Positions 21,167-31,582 of a stretch of DNA of 64,000 nucleotides are shown here, in pieces (position 1 is the first letter of the stretch; each line of letters begins with the position of its first letter). The notes below the pieces were generated by a model. It saw only the letters and a program-made list of their open reading frames with translations, searched no databases and was not told the DNA's origin. The stretch lies in assembly GCA_008828725.1 (NCBI GenBank), contig MEHQ01004506.1, positions 198,159 through 262,158 of the forward strand. The letters are read 5' to 3'. A program made the translations under genes and the position numbers. Origin of the DNA: Saccharina japonica. Taxonomy: Eukaryota; Sar; Phaeophyceae; Laminariales; Laminariaceae.

Positions 21167-21583
21167 GACGTTGGGCCATGATAGCTAGAGGTGCTACTGT
21201 ACCGTGTTTTTGGCTGAAATGGGTTCTGATATTGCGGGCTCCTTAACCCATACAGAACTGAAAAAAACTTATCCCGCACTAATTCCAAGTAATTTGTCAC
21301 CAAATTCGCGGGACCAGTTCTTAAGGGGTTAACCCCGAAATCGCCGGACTTTCAGTCTTCTTGTGGGCGTTGCTGTATTGTTCTTCATAATACTATATAT
21401 ATAGTTAGACCATGAGGGGAGGAGTTGTTCATCGAGTACGTATATACATATAATAGCACTTTAGTTTTCGGCCAAAATCATTGTCTTGAGTGAGGTACTC
21501 GTATACCGCTGTGGAGCTCCTCGAGTGACCACTCTCACACAGAAACATGGTGCACCTGCATGCAGGCTACCGTAGCATGCGTC
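21167..21583 (-). mobile_element. M element copy 19, reverse, host of a P MITE
   Basis: Reverse M copy: gacgttgggcc..tagaggtg on the left, ggctgaaatgggttctga, ggctccttaa, then after the insertion ccgaaatcgccggactttcag, and gctaccgtagcatgcgtc at the right end. It lies outside the DIRS-like fossil. Confidence 0.75.
21243..21332. mobile_element. P MITE inserted at the M element's TTAA
   Basis: ttaacccatacagaactg ... cactaattccaagtaattt ... ccagttcttaaggggttaa. TTAA bounds both ends (21,243-21,246 and 21,329-21,332). The host M sentence ggctcc-ttaa-ccc is split there. Confidence 0.8.
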
Positions 21584-21914
21584 ATGTATAGTGGTATTAT
21601 ATTATTAATAGTTAATCAGCGTTGAAGCTGATGCTACACTGCTGTGACAGTCACATAGTGTTTCATGGCAAGAATCGCAACAACGTCAGTAATGGTATAC
21701 TTGGTATTGGTACCATTAATATCACACCATTATGTATGCGTACCAGGTACTGATAATGTAATTATTAAAGTGCTGTTCGAAATATATCAGGAAAACTACT
21801 ATTAATATTAATAGTAGTGATGTTAGTGGCTGGCCGCGAAATTGACAGGCCCCGGTGCGTGCTTTAACACCTGGTACCAGACTCAAATAATAATATTTTC
21901 ATAATGGTATTCTA
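21584..21914. other. no gene recognised
   Basis: AT-rich sequence with several attaatagt words and two taccaggt/acctggta words. No gene or shared repeat is seen. Confidence 0.4.
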
Positions 21915-21940
21915 TAGTAGTAGTAGTAGTGGTAGTATAT

Positions 21941-21982
<42 letters not shown>

Positions 21983-22059
21983 AAGTAGTAGTAGTTGTAG
22001 TAGTAGTAATAGTTGTAGTAGTAGTAGTAGTAGTCGTAGTAGTCGTAGTAGTCGTATCA

Positions 22060-22119
<60 letters not shown>

Positions 22120-22161
22120 AAGTAGTAGTAGTAAGTAGTAGTAGTAGTGTAGCAGTAGTAG

Positions 22162-22204
<43 letters not shown>

Positions 22205-22233
22205 GTAGTAGTAGTAGTAGGTAGTAGTAGTAG
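21915..22233. repeat. (TAG)n microsatellite, interrupted
   Basis: About 320 bp of TAG trinucleotides with scattered interruptions (tcgtag, agaag, taggtag). It is the complement of the (CTA)n array at 27.7 kb. Confidence 0.95.
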
Positions 22234-22600
22234 ACGCGAGAGGAAGGTGTATGTAACAGTAGCGAGAGGAAGGTGTATGTAATAAGTAGTATGTAGTGGT
22301 ATGTAGTACTAGACCACGGCTACTGACCTAGGAAGGAAGGTGTCCGCCATCGCCTTGCGCATCTCCATCTGGAATCACCGTCAACCACACGCGACAAGCA
22401 CGTGCGATAAACACAGAAGGAGGCGGGGTGGGGGGGAAGAGAGGGGGGGGCAGAAAGGATGATCGTCAAATTCCTGAGCCAAACTAAAAGGAGTCTGCGA
22501 CACGCGCGCAACAGCAGCATGCGTACCTGGTAAGTATTATAATACGTACGTCGTACTGCTTTTGCCCGTCCTGCTGCGCGCGGACACTACACGGCTACTT

Positions 22601-22705
22601 ACCTTACCCATTTTTAGAATTGCTCCAGAAACAACTATTAATATCTCAGTCCAATTTCAAGTAATTCGTTTACGAAACTGGAATCCAGTCCTAAAAACGG
22701 GTTTA
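22601..22705. mobile_element. P-like MITE, diverged
   Basis: ttacccatttttagaattgctcc ... ccaatttcaagtaattcg ... gaatccagtcctaaaaacgggttta. It has the P layout, with TTAA eroded at both ends. Confidence 0.6.
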
Positions 22706-22827
22706 AAGTAAAGGCTGACCTCGTCTATGTTCGCGTCAGCTTAACGTGACTCCCCAAGCCCAAAATAGTTAATCAATCAACACATCCTACCAGATAGATC
22801 ATGGATCTGTAGATCATCTAGGCCCTG

Positions 22828-23010
22828 TAACCTGCCCGTTATCGAGATGTTGGTGCAGGATCTGAACAGCATTTATGATGTAAGATCCAAACCAAAAAAA
22901 TGTCCTATTCATAGATATAACCTGCCCGTTATCGAGATGTTGGTGCAGGATCTGACTACTGTAGCATCTATGATACAAGATCCAAACCAAAAAAATGTCC
23001 TATTCACAGA
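22828..23010 (+). repeat. two tandem copies of a 90 bp unit
   Basis: cctgcccgttatcgagatg recurs at 22,831 and 22,921. Each unit ends with gatccaaaccaaaaaaatg and tcctattca. It is noncoding. Confidence 0.8.
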
Positions 23011-23109
23011 TATAAGAGACCATACTCGCATATACAGAATATGCGGCGGCTCTCATCCGGTCAACACGAGCTGGATCATATCAGATTATCAGGAATCTAC
23101 CCGCCTTCT

Positions 23110-23340
23110 GGAACATCCTCCCCCTTTTGCTAAATTAACTAATTATCCAACCAAATACACAAGTTGTTCTCCCCCTTTTGCTAAATGACTAAATTATCCA
23201 ACCGAATACGTACAAGTATCAAAATCCGTACCCTCTTTTGCAAAATTAATTTACGCTCTCCCCCCTTTTTTCTAGAACTTAATTAATTATCCAACCAAAC
23301 ACGTTTTTGTTCTCCCTCTTTCGCTAAATTAATGAATCTA
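23110..23340 (+). repeat. degenerate tandem array of about 50 bp units
   Basis: About four units with ctcccccttttgctaaatt, taattatccaacc and acacaagttgttct, the last increasingly diverged. A simple tandem array without coding frame. Confidence 0.7.
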
Positions 23341-23489
23341 TTATTATATTATTTGCCTTCCGACAATGTGCAGGGCATTATTCATTCAGAATGAAAAAGC
23401 TGACCCAATTTGTCGAATACCACCAATCTCCACCAACCAATTCTCCTCCCCTCCGTGTACTCAATAGATTAATAGTAGCCATCCAATAA

Positions 23490-23874
23490 GCTCATCACGC
23501 GAAAATCACAACGATTCGACCGACGCGGGCAAGATATCGGAAGGGAGATTATTGATCAATTATTATGATCATATTTGCCATCCGACAATGTGCAGCATAA
23601 CGAGCTTCAATATTGATCACTCATAACATTCCCGAAAAGAAAGCAGAAGAAAACCACGGAAACCAAGGAAACCTATGCGCAAAGTCTAACATCCTTCTAT
23701 GTCTACTTCCCGCTAAGCTTTATCCACAATACTCCATTTGTTGTCCTTGACCCCTCCTTCTTCTCAATACAGCAGTATGCCTTCTTTACGTTCTATTCTC
23801 AAGTCCTAATCTAGTAGTAGATAAATCACGCGAAAATCACAAACGATTTTACCGACGCGTGCAAGTTATCGGAA
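23490..23874 (+). repeat. D repeat with flanking cgcgaaaatcac duplication
   Basis: A D copy (gccatccgacaatgtgcagc ... ccgaaaagaaagcagaagaaaacc ... atgtctacttcccgc) lies between two copies of a segment beginning cgcgaaaatcac and ending ttatcggaa or atatcggaa (starts about 23,500 and 23,830). The second ends at the single N. Confidence 0.7.
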
Positions 23875-23875
23875 N
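23875..23875. other. single ambiguous base at a composition break
   Basis: One N separates the duplicated ..tatcggaa segment from a sudden G-rich stretch (gcgggggcgggtcgg). This may be a mis-join. Confidence 0.6.
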
Positions 23876-24124
23876 CTGGGAGCGGGGGCGGGTCGGCGGG
23901 GCGGGGGCGAGGGGGGGCGAGAGCTAGAAGTGTACGGAAAGCAAACAACAAAGCAAAAAAATGACAGTGAAAAAAAAACAGACATAATATGATACGTCAA
24001 AACCGTGACAGCCGGCGTACGGCACAGATAACGAATGGGGAGGTAGACAGGCCAGGTGTCGGAGCTACCCTAGGCTATGCGAATGATCACGGCCAGGTAG
24101 GGCACATCTCACTACGTAATGACC

Positions 24125-24262
24125 AGAGCCAAGTTTCAGTCGTTTGAGAAAGACGCCCCCCCCCTGCTCCGTTTTGAAAGGGATGCGTGGTCAATGGTCA
24201 AATGACTAAGGCAGGCATCAACAAATGACCCCCCCCCCCCCCCCCCCCCCCGCTCCCCGTTC
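24125..24262 (+). repeat. R-related repeat with 23-base poly-C
   Basis: ccgttttgaaagggatgcgtgg, ggtcaaatgactaaggcagg and a run of 23 C (24,229-24,251) parallel the R-related copy at 34.6 kb (gaaagggatgcgtggcc, ggcttaggcaagc, poly-C). Confidence 0.6.
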
Positions 24263-24833
24263 ACGCAGCGGCGATGAAAATCGAAGGGACCCTCTTCCCC
24301 AGATGTTCCGGACGGGTCTCCTCTTCATCAAGCAGAAGAACCTTAATCAGGAGTTCAATCGGGGAGGCCACCATCATCAGACGCAACACTCCTTGCGGCG
24401 ATCCATCGCATAACGGATGAATCTATGTACAGCAGCAGGTAGAAATATATATATATATATATATATATCGTTCCTACCCGAGACTCGAGAGACAGACAAA
24501 CGTCGTCAACCTATAGGGGCCTGCACACAGGGGCGATCGCACTTTTTTTGTGTGTTTTTGCGTTGTATAATGTGTAATCTGGGGAGGTTAGAATGTATGT
24601 GGTCATGAATGTTATTGGGCCTCCTGTGCTGAGCACTGCACACAGACACAAATAAACACACACACGTGCACGACAATACTGCCATAAAACAGAACTAACT
24701 GTACCGGGACACAAAATTTAAGAAGCAGGGAAACTGCTCCAGGCTGGATTAATCATATATATATGAGAATGGGCGCGTCCCACACTAAATTCAGTACATA
24801 CAGCAAGAAACTCCCGAGATTAGGGTTTGCCTG
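24263..24833. other. no gene recognised; (AT)n run
   Basis: A run of alternating AT lies at about 24,446-24,469. The rest shows no gene. Confidence 0.45.
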
Positions 24834-24938
24834 TTAACCCTTACTGGTATATAGGACTGGAGTCCCGTTTTGGGGGAAAATTACTTAGAATTAGAGTGGG
24901 TTGACCCCAAAACCGGACTGCAGTCCGAAAAGGGTTAA
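24834..24938. mobile_element. P MITE, TTAA-flanked
   Basis: ttaacccttactggtatatagg ... gactggagtcccgttttgg ... cggactgcagtccg ... agggttaa, with TTAA at 24,834-24,837 and 24,935-24,938. The left flank (agggtttgcctg) matches the inverse right flank of the copy at 12,273. Confidence 0.8.
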
Positions 24939-25474
24939 ATCTCAGCCTGCCCCTTTCTTATTATTGCTCGTTTTCTCATTGCATACGTACGTAGCTCTCG
25001 TGTACTTGCTGTATGTGCGTTCATTATTTGATAGGGCTGGGCACTACTGGCTGACTCAGTCAGTAGCGATGTATACTGTCGTCAAAATCAATCAGTATAC
25101 TGGATTGCAGCAGTATATTGTCTCCTCTCTCCTTCCGAAACGCATTTGGTGGGTTTCCGTACTATAGTATGGCGTGTTTCTTGGACGTACACGAGAAAAA
25201 ATATACTGGCGAATATACTGGCCGGGTCAATCAGTAAAGTAGATTATTACTGCCAGTATATTACTACTGCCAGTACATACTGTGCCATTGCCCAGCCCTA
25301 TTATTTGGCGTTCTCATGGCGCGTCAAGGTATCCCCCAATGGTGGGATTTACCGTGTGGCAATGGGCATGTCATCCCATCCATGGCGTTGATTGACACGG
25401 CACGAAATATGGCATTACTTCATGGACTCCCACGAACCGTCTCCTCATTCATGGTGCGTCATGGCAACAATATA
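24939..25474. other. no gene recognised
   Basis: An imperfect reiteration of ctgccagtatattactactgccagtac lies near 25,245-25,275. No gene is seen. Confidence 0.4.
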
Positions 25475-25700
25475 ATTATTATTATCTTTGCCATCCGACA
25501 ATGTGCAGCATGATCTTCAGCTTTGATCACTCACAAAATTCCCAAAAGCAGAAAACCACGGAAACCAAGGAAACCTATGCGTACAGTCTAACACCCTTCT
25601 ATGTCTGCTTCCCGCCAAGATTTATCCACAATACTCCATTTGTTGTCCTTGCTCCCTCCTTCTTCCCAATAGGCACTCTTTACGTTCAATTATTAAGTCC
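25475..25700 (+). repeat. D repeat copy
   Basis: gccatccgacaatgtgcagc, tttgatcactca, aaattcccaaaagcagaaaacc, cctatgcgtacagtc, tctgcttcccgcc and ccatttgttgtcctt. It is the longest clean D copy. No terminal repeats or frame define its class. Confidence 0.75.
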
Positions 25701-25749
25701 TAAGCCGCATCCAAGCTCCATCCCCACGCCATCGGTGTTGGGGAGCAAT

Positions 25750-26264
25750 GCCACGCCATAGAAGGGTGGCGGCATATTATTGTCTGAGCTCACTACGATT
25801 ATTAGTAAGTCACCCGAATCATGACTTCGAAGAAAGCCACATTCACGCAACCCGACCAACATCTCTACCAAAACTACAAATAAAAAACAAATATACTCGT
25901 ATATTAAAAAAAAACAGATATACTCGTTTATTCATACGAGTATACCAGGTATACCAGCACACATAAGATACCACTCTGTCCCGAAATATAAGCACCGTTT
26001 TTATGAATTATTTGTGTAAAAAAGGTGCTTACATATCGGTACAGAGTGGTATATATATTGTTTTGGGTAGGTTGTTCGTGATATGGCGGGGTACAATTAA
26101 TTGATTTAGCGAAGGAGGGAAAATAATATACGAGTACTATGTGCAAACAAACTTATCATTGTAGCCGGTATGAAGTTGTTCACTTGAGAAATTCAACCGA
26201 TCCCAGTGACAAAATATTACCCCAGAAGACAAAGAAATTGATTCATCCCCTACCGTGGGATGAA
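25750..26264 (+). mobile_element. N element copy 3, host of a Stowaway-like MITE
   Basis: The left part has tgtctgagctcactac, acccgaatcatgacttcg and cattcacgcaacccgacc. The right end is cccctaccgtgggatg. W2 is inserted between, and AT-rich padding makes it longer than other N copies. Confidence 0.65.
25971..26049. mobile_element. W2: Stowaway-like MITE (best copy)
   Basis: A 79 bp palindrome, ccactctgtcccgaaatataagc on the left and gcttacatatcggtacagagtgg on the right, with TA on both sides (25,969-25,970 and 26,050-26,051). Confidence 0.85.
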
Positions 26265-26277
26265 TCGGGGGTGCCAC

Positions 26278-27540
26278 CATGGCATTGACCCATGGGATTG
26301 GCATGGAAAAGCCCGTGGTAATCCCATCTATGTTGCCATATGGAACGATCCATGGTGATTCCATGGTAAAGTTATGCATGGAAATGCCATGATGGCATTG
26401 ATTGCCAATCACTGAGATCGCATTACCGTGCAGTATGCATGGTGTCGCCATGGATGCATAATGAAAACAACATGGATGGGCTACCATGGAATTGCCGTGA
26501 CAATGCCCAATGTCATGGTTTTCCCATGGCAGGTCACGCGATTGTAATGACCATATATAAGCCATGGCATGTTCATGGCATTGCCACGACAGTCCATGGA
26601 AAGGCCACGGTAAATAATAACAATGGTATAACCCACGGTATTGTGATGACATACCGGTACATGCGCATGGTCTTGCCACGACAGTCCACGTCAATACCAT
26701 GGAATTGCCATGGAATTACCATGACACAACATCATCATGGCAATGCCATGATAGCCCATCCATGATGTTGCCATGGCAATCCCATGGAGGTTCATGGCAA
26801 TGCCATGGCAATCCCATGGAGTTTCATGGTAATGCCATGGCAATCCCATGAAGGTTCATGGCAATGCCATGGCGTGCCGTGGAGATTCACGGCAATGCCA
26901 TATGGCGTGCCGCGGAGATTTGTGGGAATGCCGTCGATGGTGTGTCATTGGAGATTCATCGTTATAATGCCATGGCGTGCCATGGAGAGGCTCATGGCAG
27001 GAATGCCATGGCGCGCTATGAAGGTTCATGGGGGTGGCCATGGCATGCCATGAACAAAGAAAGGTTGTTTATAAACAAATGTAGACACACTGCTGCTGCT
27101 GTATTTTATTATGACGGTGCCATGGTGTATGCCGGGGTAAGTGCCATGGCATCGCCATCATCATAGATGGCATTGTCATGGCGTGTTGCCAAGACGTTTT
27201 TCGATGGCACAGCAGTGTCATGTCAATACCTTGGGCCGTCATGGCGCCCAATTACTAACTAATGTCATATTGCCATGGGCATGCCATGGCATGTTCATGG
27301 TATGCCATGGCAGATTGCCATGGGCACATGTTTCATGGCATGCCATGGCATGTTCATGGTATGCCATGGAAGATTGGCATGGGCATGTTTCATGGCATGC
27401 CATGGCAGATTGCCATGGGCATGTTTGATGGCGATGGCAAGGCCACATGGCTTTCCATCGTATACCGGTAGAATAAGATATGTTACATGGCTATGCCATG
27501 GTGCCCAATCAATGTTCCATGCCAATACCATGGCATGCCA
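26278..27540. repeat. CCATGG-saturated island
   Basis: I count about 33 copies of the hexamer ccatgg in roughly 1.26 kb, where one every few kb would be expected. They lie in words such as gccatggc, tgccatggca and tcccatggag. Two near-identical blocks with tgccatgggcatgcc and catgttcatggtatgcc lie at 27.28-27.42 kb. A short ordinary stretch (about 27,055-27,120) divides it. Frames rich in Met, Trp, His and Cys on both strands are by-products. I could not find terminal repeats. Confidence 0.85.
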
Positions 27541-27694
27541 TGAATATCAAACAATGTTTAATGTACAATGTACTTCTACGAAAAACATCCCCGCACTCGC
27601 AGAGTGCCGTGCATACATTCGTAGTACAGCGCGTTCGAAACTGTAAACAACCCGTTATGGGAAGTGGTACTGAGTCGACAACTGGACTACTACA

Positions 27695-27704
27695 GTACTA
27701 CTAC

Positions 27705-27792
<88 letters not shown>

Positions 27793-27793
27793 G

Positions 27794-27843
<50 letters not shown>

Positions 27844-27913
27844 GCTGCTACTGCTACTACTACTGCTACTACTACTTACTACTAATACTAATACTGCTAC
27901 TACTGCTACTACG

Positions 27914-28002
<89 letters not shown>

Positions 28003-28007
28003 GAATT

Positions 28008-28104
<97 letters not shown>

Positions 28105-28125
28105 TACTACTACTACCACTACAAC
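27695..28125. repeat. (CTA)n microsatellite, about 430 bp
   Basis: CTA trinucleotides with sparse ctg, taat and cgaattcta interruptions. Long poly-Val, poly-Ser and poly-Thr frames are artefacts of it. Confidence 0.95.
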
Positions 28126-28574
28126 TGCTGCTGTAGGAATTCATCATGAGACCGTATATAGCAAGCCGACGAACAGACACCCCGTTCGTAATGTCACGGT
28201 GCGGCGCTCGCCGCCGGAGGAATTTCCCACGGATCAAGACCGGACTGACTGCTGTCTCGGCGTCGTAAATAAGTGTCATCAGCCATCACAGACACAGCCT
28301 GCTCTCGCGACTCTTCTTGATCCTCCTCCAGCAGAAGATGTTACCAGTATTTCGGCAAAATAGAATGTATATATATGGTTGACGTACGTACACTACGAGT
28401 GCCCTACAGCTGCTGTGAACGAGATGAAGATACCTATTCTGTACCTCGTATCACACTTCGTCAAGAACATTGCTTGGTTGGTTGATTGGCGCGGATTTAG
28501 GACGGGGAAAAAATATTCGCCACGTATTAATATTACAGTAGTAGTAAACAACTAACTGTAGGTGGCGCGTATGT
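28126..28574. other. no gene recognised
   Basis: No convincing frame, although composition is less repetitive here. Confidence 0.4.
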
Positions 28575-28905
28575 CGGAATAATGCGAGTAAAACGCCCCC
28601 ACCCCCCCCCCGCCTTCGTGCGACTCGCCCAACAGCTAACGGAGTTTTTCGTGCTTTGGTGCAATCAATCATCACATCAATGTCTGCTGGGTTGTGTGAA
28701 AAACCCAACGGTCCGTCCCGGCATTGTAGGGATATGTGAGGGTCTATGGCCATAACGACTACCGCCATGCACGACATGAATAGTACCCCCCCCCACCCCC
28801 CCACTCCCCCCTTGGCCGACTTTTCGAACTCGATAACTCCGCAACAAAGAAAGTGACAATAATACCAAACGACGACACAATTTCGGATATACACATAGCC
28901 GTTGA
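28575..28905 (+). repeat. R repeat copy 5, with sequence beyond the C tract
   Basis: gactcgcccaacagc, gtccgtcccggcattgtaggg, ctatggccataacgactac and a C-rich tract (28,787-28,810). Beyond it, ggccgacttttcgaactcg and ataccaaacgacgac match the reverse copy at 35.2 kb. Confidence 0.75.
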
Positions 28906-29050
28906 CGAGATTTTCTGTCCAGCGCCACGGTGTTTGGTGCCGGCATTCTTCTTGGTCCGCAGGGGGGGGGGCGTTTACTCATCGTATTGTCACGGTATAC
29001 CCACGCACCTATATATATACTACCTACTACTGTTCTGTATACTGTATACT

Positions 29051-29383
29051 ATTTTTTTTTTTTTTTTTTTTTCCATCCCATTTATTATCTTCGCACTTCG
29101 TCTCTCCTCCCTAGTCGAACCAGATCCGGGTCACAAGTAGGCTCCTCTCCCCTCTCCCCACTACGGTTCTTGCCTTCATTTTTATCGCGCAGAGGGTTCA
29201 GCTTTCCCAACGCTCGTCGACTTTCATCGAATTTTGCTAACTCAACGCTCTGGCGCTTTCTGCTAGTCAAGATATTTTTGGCGGAAAAACCGGCCTAAGA
29301 GCATGCACTCGGCGGGGCTCGAACTCGCTTTCTTGACGCTTACAGGCTTCGTGGTTACCTGCTAGCCCACCGGGGCGACCGGC
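29051..29383 (-). mobile_element. tRNA-derived SINE, reverse
   Basis: Poly-T tail at about 29,051-29,071, the body in reverse (gatccgggtcacaag, ctacggttcttgcc, tttttatcgcg), and a tRNA-like head ending tagcccaccggggcgaccgg. An internal part of the head is replaced or diverged. Confidence 0.8.
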
Positions 29384-29703
29384 AATACTTACTTACTACT
29401 TTTGTACTATTGCTACGCTCGTACTACAACAAACAGCGGTATAAGTGGCCGAGCCAACCTAAAGGTTCGCCAAGCACAGCAGCAGCAGTAGTGTTCAAGT
29501 CGGCCGAATCAAGCTACTCGTACGAAGTATTAATAGAGAGGCCGAATCAAGCTACTCGTATATACGAAGTATTAATAGAGAGTCTTACCAAGCACAACAA
29601 CAACAGTATCCAAGCCCTGATCACTAGCGGCATACATAGCATACTGCAATAGGCTTCGGCTTACAGTGGTACTGTAGTTAGGGTCACGTTTAGGGTTCGA
29701 GTC
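29384..29703 (+). repeat. short local duplication
   Basis: gaatcaagctactcgta and gaagtattaatagagag occur twice in tandem at about 29,507-29,582. The rest holds nothing recognisable. Confidence 0.5.
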
Positions 29704-30180
29704 TCGGTGTGTGTGTGTGTGTTCTTCACATTAAACCTTCCTTTCTACCCGTCGACATCCAGCACACCCAGTGTCCGTGCCGATTCATCATCCTAAAAAG
29801 GTACCAGTTCTGTGGTCACAAAACTACGACACAGAGAGAGGTACTACGCTCAGTGCAGTAAGCAGAGCAGACAATGCAATGCCATATACGACAGGCAAGA
29901 CCTACCCTGCTAGCAATCCAGGTGCATGCAAGAGAAAAAAAGAGAAAAGAAAGAAAAAGCGAAAAGGAAAAAATAATAGAAAGTAAACATACTGAAGCAA
30001 ATCAACAATCAAGCAACCAAACAAAGCCATGACAAAATGAAAAGAAAACAAAAAAAAAATGTCGTGCTTCTCCCAGATGAGATGCGACATCTAGTTAAAA
30101 GAAACCAAATGAAATGAAACGAAACGAAATGAAATGAAATGAACCGAAAAAAAACAGTGCCAACAAAGCAAGACTAATAA
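29704..30180 (-). mobile_element. L retroposon copy, 3' end toward the left
   Basis: Read on the minus strand it is pyrimidine-rich, then tgcatgcacctggattgctagc, agggtaggtcttgcctgtcg, gttttgtgaccacag, gtaccttttaggatga, gacgggtagaaagg, tttaatgtgaag, and an (AC)n tail. Other copies share the 3' end but vary in tail repeat and 5' extent. That is the signature of a retroposon primed by its own 3' end. No reverse transcriptase is present. Confidence 0.7.
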
Positions 30181-30329
30181 GAACGACACGGTGGGTCGGC
30201 TTTATTTATTATTAATTTATAGGCGCCACGCATATACCGGTATACGACGTACAGTAAGCCTGTCTGTGTTAGTTATACGCGTCTCGCACACGGCAGACAA
30301 ACAATGAGTGACCCCAAACCATCGTAGGG

Positions 30330-30401
30330 AAACCGCGGCGGACGAAAGCAGGAAGGAGACGGCAGACAGGGTAGCAAGGTACCAGACCGAGTATGAATAG
30401 C
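30330..30401 (+). pseudogene. coding-like fragment related to 30,896-31,111
   Basis: Translates as TAADESRKETADRVARYQTE and ends shortly after at TAG. A related peptide lies at about 31,048-31,110. The differences are silent or conservative, suggesting a once-coding segment upstream of L copies. No family is recognised. Confidence 0.4.
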
Positions 30402-30439
30402 TGGTACATAGAACCTGTATGTACTACGGGTATAAACCT

Positions 30440-30870
30440 GTCTCGACTGCCTGGAAGATGTTTTTGGTGTTCTCCGGTTGCCTGCCCTCTCTCCTGTCGT
30501 TCTTAGGTTTGCTCTGTTTACGTTGTTTTTCACTTCGTTTCATTCCATTTGACTTTTTTTGTCTGTCGCATCCCCTCTGGGAGAAGCACGTCACTACTTT
30601 CTTTATTTTTAGTTTGTCATGTTTTTGTTTGGTTGTTTAATTGTCTGTTGATTTGCTTTATATTATTAAGTTTATTTTTTTTATTCTTTCTGTTTTCCTT
30701 TTCGCTTTTTTTTTTTTTTTTTTTTTACACTTTTTTTCTCCTTGATGCACCTGGATTGCTAGCAGGGTAGGTCTTGCCTGTCGTGTATGGCATTGCATTG
30801 TCTGATCTGCTTGCTGCACTGCACCGTAGTATATCTATATGTATGTGTCGTAGTTTTGTGACCACAGAAG
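30440..30870 (+). mobile_element. L retroposon copy, plus strand, tail lost
   Basis: ggttgcctgccctctctcc, gtcgttcttaggtttgctctg and gggagaagcacg, a long T run at about 30,709-30,725, then ctagcagggtaggtcttgcc and gttttgtgaccacagaag. It stops near 30,870 before the TTTAATGTGAAG end. Confidence 0.7.
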
Positions 30871-30895
30871 AACTGGTCGTACGTCTCTAACTAAA

Positions 30896-31111
30896 GTGGG
30901 CAAGTGGTACAGAGGGGTCCTCGAAGCGGCTGAACAGTTCATGGTCCGGTGGCACAAGGTCGAGGCGGAACTGAGTAGACAGCGCCACGCATCCGTCGCG
31001 GGGGGTGCACAAGGGAATGGGAAGGGAGGGGGCAACGGTCGTACAAAAACCGCGGTTGATGAAAGCAGGAGGGAAGCAGCCGACAGGACAGCAAGGTACC
31101 AGGCTGACTAG
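30896..31111 (+). CDS. unidentified 71-codon frame, possibly part of the L retroposon
   Basis: The predicted peptide is hydrophilic and helix-prone, without Cys. It contains LEAAEQFMVRWHKVEAELSR, then a Gly/Asn-rich linker, then DESRREAADRTARYQAD before TAG. The last part recurs at 30,330-30,401, and an ELSR..CHVSVVWVAPKGME relative lies at about 31,855-31,920 just before another L copy. This suggests a coding segment carried in the 5' part of L. I recognise no domain. A chance frame in a repeat remains possible. Confidence 0.35.
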   Translation: MGKWYRGVLEAAEQFMVRWHKVEAELSRQRHASVAGGAQGNGKGGGNGRTKTAVDESRREAADRTARYQAD

Positions 31112-31582
31112 TAAGTCCCGCCTAGACTACCCGTGCCGCGCACCTCTGTAGCTGCTTCGAACGCGGCTCTGTTGTGTTTTCTCGTTTCGTTTCGTCTTTT
31201 TTAGTTTCATTGTTACTCTCGTTCTTATCAATCACTGTGATGAGGAAGAAGTACTACCTGGCTGGGTGGATGGCGAACTGGGTGTTGTTTTCCTAGGTTA
31301 TTTCTGGTGATTTTTCTCCCTTTATTTGTTTGTTTTATTTTTTTATTTTTTATTTTTTATTTTTTTTTGCTTGGTGTGCTGCCTGTTGTAGCGGGCACGA
31401 CAGCGATGCTAAAATCCCTCGCATCATTCATTTATTTTGTTTTATTTTTTATTTTGCCGTGATCGCTTTTGCCTTTGTCTCTCCGTCCCCCCGTATTTTC
31501 CTAGGACTTTCTTTGGCTGCTTAGCTACGCACGTATACATTTATTTATTTTTTGTTATTTCCTCTTCTCTTTCCTGGACTCT
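31112..31582. other. T-rich stretch without a recognised gene
   Basis: Contains runs of tttatttt (31,320-31,370 and 31,430-31,455). No feature is seen beyond composition. Confidence 0.45.

Noticed and set aside
26137-27646. Met/Trp/His/Cys-rich frames on both strands
   Set aside because: They translate the CCATGG words in several phases and encode nothing recognisable.
27655-28279. Poly-Val, poly-Ser and poly-Thr frames
   Set aside because: Pure translations of the CTA microsatellite.
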